From contig DOIX01000117.1 in assembly GCA_003511885.1 (NCBI GenBank), forward strand, positions 52,227 to 80,513: 28,287 nt of DNA, written 5' to 3'. The notes below the pieces were generated by a model. The model had not been told where the DNA came from, searched no databases, and saw only the letters and a list, made by a program, of their open reading frames with translations. The first letter of the stretch is position 1. Each line of letters begins with the position of its first letter. Origin of the DNA: Cyanobacteria bacterium UBA11153. Its GTDB lineage: Bacteria; Cyanobacteriota; Cyanobacteriia; Cyanobacteriales; Coleofasciculaceae. The position numbers and the translations under genes were made by a program. Shown piece by piece: positions 24,439-28,287 of the stretch.

Positions 24439-24531
24439 CTAATTCAACGCTAGCAGAGCCGCCTTTGAAATAGTTTTTATTAAGCTATTACTCTTGTTCT
24501 TTCCAGAATTATTAGGGGTGGTTTCAGTCAT
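24439..24531 (-). pseudogene. Original cheA 5' end, out of frame with the kinase body
   Basis: An ATG at 24531 with GAGG six bases upstream starts MTETTPNNSGKNKSNSLIK and reaches a stop after 30 codons (24439-24441). The kinase body lies in another frame that overlaps it. Adding one A to the A5 run on the minus strand (24474-24478) would join the two frames as ...SLIKNYFKGGSAS. The strong ribosome site and position say this is the true start of the CheA gene, now separated by an indel. Even if rejoined, about 50 residues of the HPt domain with its histidine would still be missing. Confidence 0.6.
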
Positions 24532-24648
24532 AATTACCTCGTTTAATGATTTCAGAAGCAGTTAATTGGAGCTAGTGGTAATTAGTCACTATGTTCGCGA
24601 GCAATTTACTTTGAAGCGATTGTTGTTGAATCGAATCAATAATTGGGA
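24532..24648. other. Short spacer where a chemoreceptor gene would be expected
   Basis: Only 117 bp separate the cheW-like gene and the cheA start. In comparable cyanobacterial loci (pilI-pilJ-pilL order) a methyl-accepting receptor gene usually sits here. The minus strand has a short frame reading IDSIQQQSLQSKLLANIVTNYH before a stop; it might be a remnant but cannot be identified. No HAMP or MCP signalling motif is visible. Confidence 0.35.
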
Positions 24649-25209
24649 TTAATGAGGCATTCTTGCCACAATTGAATTTCCGTCAAGAATCACGAAAATT
24701 TCGCCAGTTGGTTTTACCCAGTATCCTCGCAAGAATTTTTCTAATTCTGGTATTCCAGAGGGAGGAGGAGATTGAATTAAATCGGGGTTACACCATTCAA
24801 TATCTTCTACTCTGTTGACAACAAGTCCTAGGATCTGACTATTATTCTTGGTAGAATTTCTTTGATCGGAACTAATATTCAGTACAACTGCTGTATGATT
24901 GGATCTGTCCATTTTCTGTTGATACCAAGGGGTAAGCCCAATTAAGTGCTGCAAATCAACCATCCAGAGGATTTCACCCCGCCAGTTGTAGACACCCATA
25001 ACCCAAGGAGGCATGTGAGCAATGGGTACAATCTCACCGATAGGAATAGTTAAAACCTCGGTGAGTTGTTTGATGGGTAAAAGTACAGTTGTATCGGGAA
25101 TGAGATGTAACCGCAAAAACTGTTCGCTTACTTTTGTCGGAACCTGCTTTTGCCCATCTTTACTCGTTAGTGATGACAAGGGATTGGGAACGGATAAAAA
25201 GTTAAACAT
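24649..25209 (-). CDS. CheW-like adaptor protein (PilI-type)
   Basis: This 186-residue protein has an N-terminal extension of about 27 residues and then a CheW domain: EQFLRLHLIPDTTVLLPIKQLTEVLTIPIGEIVPIAHMP, WVMGVYNWRGEILWMVDLQHLIGL, TAVVLNISSDQR, and LGLVVNRVEDIEWCNPDLIQ. It ends with LRGYWVKPTGEIFVILDGNSIV. The GVYNWRGEILWMVDL segment is the canonical CheW core. It sits between a CheY-like regulator (17 bp from the longer frame, about 380 bp upstream from its GTG) and the damaged cheA start. The order regulator-CheW-CheA matches PilH-PilI-PilL loci of cyanobacteria that steer type IV pilus motility, so that role is likely by context. Confidence 0.85.
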   Translation of the reverse strand: MFNFLSVPNPLSSLTSKDGQKQVPTKVSEQFLRLHLIPDTTVLLPIKQLTEVLTIPIGEIVPIAHMPPWVMGVYNWRGEILWMVDLQHLIGLTPWYQQKMDRSNHTAVVLNISSDQRNSTKNNSQILGLVVNRVEDIEWCNPDLIQSPPPSGIPELEKFLRGYWVKPTGEIFVILDGNSIVARMPH

Positions 25210-25226
25210 TGATTTTTTAGTCAGTT

Positions 25227-25592
25227 TTAGCTCTTGATTAGCCCTTTAACTGTGCGAACTAATTCTTCTTGATCGATAGGCTTAGTTAGGTAAGCGTTTG
25301 CCCCTTGTTTCATGCCCCAAAATTTATCCATCTGACCTCCTTTAGTTGAGCAGAGTACAATGGGAATATCGCTAGTTTCAGCTTTGGCCTTGAGATCCCG
25401 ACAAAGTTCAAAACCACTCACACCAGGTAGAACAATATCTATCACAATGACATCTGGTTTTTGGCTAATAATTTTAGCTAGGGCTTCTTCCCCACTTTGG
25501 GCAATCAAGACATTGATTCCTCCATGCTGCAAACAACTGGTGATAATTTGCATATCTGTTAAGGAATCATCAACAATCAGGGCTGTACTCAC
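25227..25592 (-). CDS. CheY/PilH-like single-domain response regulator
   Basis: This 121-residue REC protein starts at the GTG at 25592. That codon is preferred over the TTG at 25619 because GAGGAG lies six bases before it and the conserved TALIVDDS strand begins two codons later. Key residues are the DD pair in LIVDDSLTD, the phosphoacceptor Asp in PDVIVIDIVLPGVSG, Ser in IVLCSTKGG (in place of the usual TS/TA), and Lys in AYLTKPIDQEELV. It has no output domain, as in CheY or PilH. It lies directly before the cheW gene on the same strand and is the likely phosphate acceptor or sink for the CheA of this locus. The frame is intact. Confidence 0.88.
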   Translation of the reverse strand: MSTALIVDDSLTDMQIITSCLQHGGINVLIAQSGEEALAKIISQKPDVIVIDIVLPGVSGFELCRDLKAKAETSDIPIVLCSTKGGQMDKFWGMKQGANAYLTKPIDQEELVRTVKGLIKS

Positions 25593-25666
25593 GATCTTCT
25601 CCTCATTAATTAATGGCAAAATCTGGTTGTTTACTTGGTTATTGCTTGAAAAATAAAGAACAAATA

Positions 25667-26235
25667 TTAACTAATCAATTTTTTCTCTAAATGGCGATGA
25701 ATTACCTCCAATATTATGTCATTATTTATTGGTTTACTTGAGAAGCATGATGCCCCAATAAACTTGGCTCGGAGACGATCTGTATGTCCGTCTTTCCCTG
25801 TCAAAATTAAAATTGGAGTCCGGTGGAAATAAGAAATCTTGCGTAACTGTTCGCAAATTTCATAACTGTTGGCATTGGGCATGACTAAATCGAAAAAGAT
25901 CAAATCTGGCTTACGAGATAAGAGAATTGCGATCGCTCTGAGAGGATCGTTGATGCTGAAAAAGCGATAACCTGCTCCTGTAATGAGTTTTTCTATGGTA
26001 TGGCAAACCAAAAGGTTGTCATCGATAGAGGCAATCAAGGGTTTGATTATATCGGGAGTAGGGGTAACTCCAGTTGGTATTCCTCTACCAACTGAAACGG
26101 CTAAATCGGGAATGGTAATTAGATCTAATCATTGCAATTGAATGTAAGGTAAAAGGGAAAGGGTAATTTCTACAATATCCCGCTTCATCAGGATGGCTAT
26201 ATCCCGCAGACGCTGAGTATTTCGATCTCCTCTGA
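25667..26235 (-). pseudogene. Degenerate second copy of the DUF4388-REC regulator
   Basis: The REC part (25667-26038) is an open frame of 123 codons. It aligns with the REC of the intact gene upstream: LITGAGYRFFSINDPLRAIAILLSRKPD against LITTAGYRFMAVDNPLRAIPVLLARKPD. In the same frame further upstream the similarity continues through an internal TGA at 26129-26131: IIKPLIASIDDN against FTKPLVACVDDS, IPDLAVSVG against IPDVSTFLS, and LRDIAIL...DIVEITLSLLPYIQL against LRDLAVQ...DLVEIARSLLPYLEL. It fades at about 26235, and the first roughly 200 codons of the parent are missing. Thus this is a tandem duplicate that lost its N-terminal domain and gained a stop. Asp, Thr and Lys of the REC active site remain, so a free REC product cannot be fully excluded, but no good start or ribosome site exists. 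Confidence 0.8.
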
Positions 26236-26609
26236 ATTAATAAACATCGGATTTCCTCCTGATTCCTGATAGCTTAAAGAAAAAATAATGATCTCCCAAT
26301 ATTGCTCAATAAATGCTCAGATAACGCTATGGCGAACTCCGGCTTCAGCATCGCTAAAGTCTCTGCCCAATCTTATTCTGGAAAAGCTAGATTGTGCTGT
26401 AAAAAAATCGCCACATCCATCTCTCCAATAACTTTATTCAATTGCCATCGAATTTGAAAAAGTAGACTAATATCTCTAGGGTGCGTTAGCGAAAGCAGCC
26501 CGGATCCACTGCTATTGGTAGCATCACTGCGTAAGTCCTAAAATAGTCATGGCAGAAAGAGTACGGATAACTGATTGTTCCCCAGAAAGGACTAATCATC
26601 AATCACCCC
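26236..26609. other. Gene-free stretch with coding debris
   Basis: There is no intact gene in these 374 bp. On the minus strand, 26477-26274 is one frame interrupted by a TAA at 26373-26375, reading DWAETLAMLKPEFAIALSEH after the stop. It looks like protein but I do not recognise it. An AGGAGG at about 26253-26258 precedes a 16-codon ORF (MFINSEEIEILSVCGI) that runs into the pseudogene in the wrong frame. The words ggtgcgttagcgaaagc (about 26481-26497) are a common cyanobacterial repeat type. Confidence 0.5.
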
Positions 26610-27782
26610 TCAATTCAAGTACTTGTGAAGTACCTTGAGCAAGCTGACTGCATTTAAAGGTTTACTCAAGAAATCTGACGCTCCCGCTAGTTTTGAGCGG
26701 ATTATTTCAGTTGATCCATTGTTCCCAGTTAAGATTGCAATTGGTGTGGTACGAAAACAGGAAAGTTTCCTTAATTGAGTACAAACTTCATACCCATTGA
26801 CATGGGGCATCATCAAATCTAAGAAAATGAAGTCCGGTTTGCGAGCTAACAAAACTGGGATAGCTCGCAGGGGATTATCCACTGCCATAAATCGATAACC
26901 TGCTGTCGTAATCAACTTTTCCATCATCTGATTTACCCACTTACTGTCATCGACACAAGCAACCAGGGGTTTGGTAAAATTGGCAATTTCACCAGGGGTT
27001 CCCAGTATCGTAGGTGAAAGAAAAGTTGACACATCAGGGATTTCCTGGAATTGTATCAACCCCAATTCCAGGTAAGGCAACAGAGATCGAGCAATTTCTA
27101 CAAGATCCCATTTTCTTTGCACCGCTAAGTCACGCAAAGTATGTTTTCCATCAAGACACTTAGTCAGCGTCTGGTAAAGCTCTACTGATGTCCGTTGTTT
27201 GAGTTTATCTGGTTGCTCGATTATGGGAGATTGATTGGGAGAATAGTTACCAAGATTAGCGTTATGCCAAGCTCGCCAAAGCCTTTCCACATCTGCAATT
27301 ACCTTGAGTAAATCAATTTCTACTAGTCGGTTTGATGGCAAGCAAGTGGGTTTAAACTGATGAGTTAGATTACTCGTTTGTCCCAAATCGAATAACATCT
27401 CAACCATCCCAGCATGGAGTGTTGCGGTAGCTTGTTGTCTGGTAATTCTTTCCTCTTTTATCCACAATTCTAATAGCTGATAATCCCAGGAGATTGTCGG
27501 TTCTATACTAGCTAGATCTCGCTTGATTAAGTAACTGTTAGCGACAATTTGAGGACAGTGAATGGCTAAATTTCTCTGCCACCGTCTTACAGGATGAATC
27601 CCCCCACTCCCATGAATCACTTCACCCTGATGTAAGTGAAATATCCATTGTTGTCCCTTTGGTTGAGAGAACAACAGTTGACCGCTTAACTGAAGCCTTT
27701 GCAACCTATTGAGATAGCGAATTGACTGTAAAGTTGTAAATGAATAGGTAGAAACAATAGATGACTTTTCTTGGGTCGTCAT
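26610..27782 (-). CDS. PatA/PilG-type response regulator (DUF4388-like N-terminus plus REC)
   Basis: This is a 390-residue protein. The N-terminal region (about 10-245) resembles DUF4388/PatA-type modules: LSGQLLFSQPKGQQWIFHLHQGEVIHGSGG is the typical strand pair, and LTKCLDGKHTLRDLAVQ...LVEIARSLLPYLELGLIQF is a winged-helix-like end. A C-terminal REC (about 273-390) has D278/D279, phosphoacceptor D322 (FIFLDLMMPHVNG), T352 and K374 (FLSKPL). In cyanobacteria such proteins open chemotaxis-like operons (PilG in Synechocystis, PatA relatives in Nostoc) and act in pilus motility or cell-pattern control. Here it is first in the run of minus-strand chemotaxis genes, with a degenerate duplicate next to it. 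ATG start at 27782; no strong ribosome site. The name PilG is by architecture and position, not proven. Confidence 0.87.
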   Translation of the reverse strand: MTTQEKSSIVSTYSFTTLQSIRYLNRLQRLQLSGQLLFSQPKGQQWIFHLHQGEVIHGSGGIHPVRRWQRNLAIHCPQIVANSYLIKRDLASIEPTISWDYQLLELWIKEERITRQQATATLHAGMVEMLFDLGQTSNLTHQFKPTCLPSNRLVEIDLLKVIADVERLWRAWHNANLGNYSPNQSPIIEQPDKLKQRTSVELYQTLTKCLDGKHTLRDLAVQRKWDLVEIARSLLPYLELGLIQFQEIPDVSTFLSPTILGTPGEIANFTKPLVACVDDSKWVNQMMEKLITTAGYRFMAVDNPLRAIPVLLARKPDFIFLDLMMPHVNGYEVCTQLRKLSCFRTTPIAILTGNNGSTEIIRSKLAGASDFLSKPLNAVSLLKVLHKYLN

Positions 27783-27900
27783 AAAGATAAGATGCCCTAA
27801 ATAACTTTATGGAGTACTGTATTAAATGTTGTAAGACGCGAAGCGATCGATAATTTTCATAAAACTTAACACAGTTAACCTTATTGATGTCCGACTGTGG

Positions 27901-27923
27901 ATCTGATTTGCCAAGAATCAGAT
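27901..27923. repeat. 8-bp inverted repeat upstream of the DUF4388-REC gene
   Basis: atctgatt, 7-nt loop, aatcagat, 119 bp before the start codon. It may be an operator; nothing firmer can be said. The rest of 27783-27998 is AT-rich leader without a clear promoter. Confidence 0.35.
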
Positions 27924-27998
27924 TGAATTGTAATTAAACTTAGAATTGTAGAAGCCCTGAACCCAATCAATCCTACTTATTAGGATATAAATATAAGG

Positions 27999-28208
27999 TT
28001 ACCGTTTGCGTTTTAGTTGTTTGGCTTTACTGGAGGGGTTAGCAACTGTCAAGTTTAAACTCCTTGTCTTACCAGTTATACCACTGTCATACAAGAATAA
28101 CTGATTTTCCGATCTTTGTCCAGTCCTATCTTTGTCCTCAAGCCAAATTTGAAGTAAATTCTTATAAAGCCTCAGTCTGTCTGAATTTGAACTTAAGTGA
28201 ACTAGCAT
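27999..28208 (-). CDS. Possible small basic hypothetical protein
   Basis: This is a frame of 69 codons with an ATG start (MLVHLSSNSDRLRLYKNLLQ) and a very basic end (SSKAKQLKRKR). No family is recognised, there is no Shine-Dalgarno sequence, and the length is close to what chance allows. It could be a real small gene, a decayed fragment, or noise. Confidence 0.25.
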   Translation of the reverse strand: MLVHLSSNSDRLRLYKNLLQIWLEDKDRTGQRSENQLFLYDSGITGKTRSLNLTVANPSSKAKQLKRKR

Positions 28209-28287
28209 GATTTAAGCCGTTACGCATTTAATTTATCTATTTTGAATGAGGGGGAGCAGGCGTACAGGGGAGCTGGGGAGAAGGTTT

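Noticed and set aside
25593..25619. Longer N-terminus of the CheY-like regulator from a TTG
   Set aside because: The GTG at 25592 has a strong GAGGAG and sits right before the conserved first strand.
1..28287. Depletion of CCGCGG as proof of the restriction specificity
   Set aside because: I did not spot the site by eye, but only two or three are expected by chance at this base composition in 28 kb, so absence means little.

Overview
The window looks like a chromosome segment of a filamentous, Oscillatoriales-type cyanobacterium. HIP1 octamers (GCGATCGC) recur in genes and spacers, for example near 2606, 11792, 13246, 15584, 17771 and 22291. Spacers carry short tandem repeats of the cyanobacterial kind. 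The gene families (DUF3082, DUF2808, RppA/RppB, hybrid CheA with DUF4388 regulator) are typical of the phylum. The genus-level placement is inference only.

Layout. (1) 1-4078: unrelated housekeeping or hypothetical genes: a small anchored protein, a DUF3082 membrane protein, a phytase-like lipoprotein and a secreted TPR protein. (2) 4166-10813, all minus strand: a two-component pair (RppB kinase, RppA regulator), a secreted DUF2808 protein, a small FixH/YtkA-like lipoprotein and a CusA/CzcA-type RND pump. (3) 10909-17555: a defence island. It holds a 1516-residue STAND NTPase with an N-terminal PD-(D/E)xK-like domain (minus strand) and, divergently, a cytosine-C5 methyltransferase followed by an Eco29kI-family GIY-YIG restriction endonuclease (plus strand). 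(4) 17596-19530, minus strand: the periplasmic adaptor that should partner the RND pump. (5) 19741-27782, minus strand: PPK2 polyphosphate kinase and a chemotaxis-type phosphorelay (CheW, hybrid CheA, CheW, CheY-like regulator, DUF4388-REC regulator).

How it fits together. The pump and its adaptor, normally adjacent, lie on either side of the defence island. The same direct repeat (ATTTCAT, 4 bp, ATTTCAT; 11-bp period) sits upstream of the adaptor, the pump and the DUF2808 gene. Since OmpR-type regulators bind such repeats, RppA is the obvious candidate to coordinate all three. The inference is a metal-stress locus under RppA/RppB into which a phage-defence cassette was inserted without breaking co-regulation.

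The chemotaxis locus looks eroded. The CheA kinase has lost the N-terminal part of its HPt domain, including the phosphoacceptor histidine, and its ATG start is out of frame with the body. A second DUF4388-REC gene survives only as a pseudogene, and no chemoreceptor is present where one is expected. No tRNA, rRNA, CRISPR array, transposase or phage structural gene was seen.
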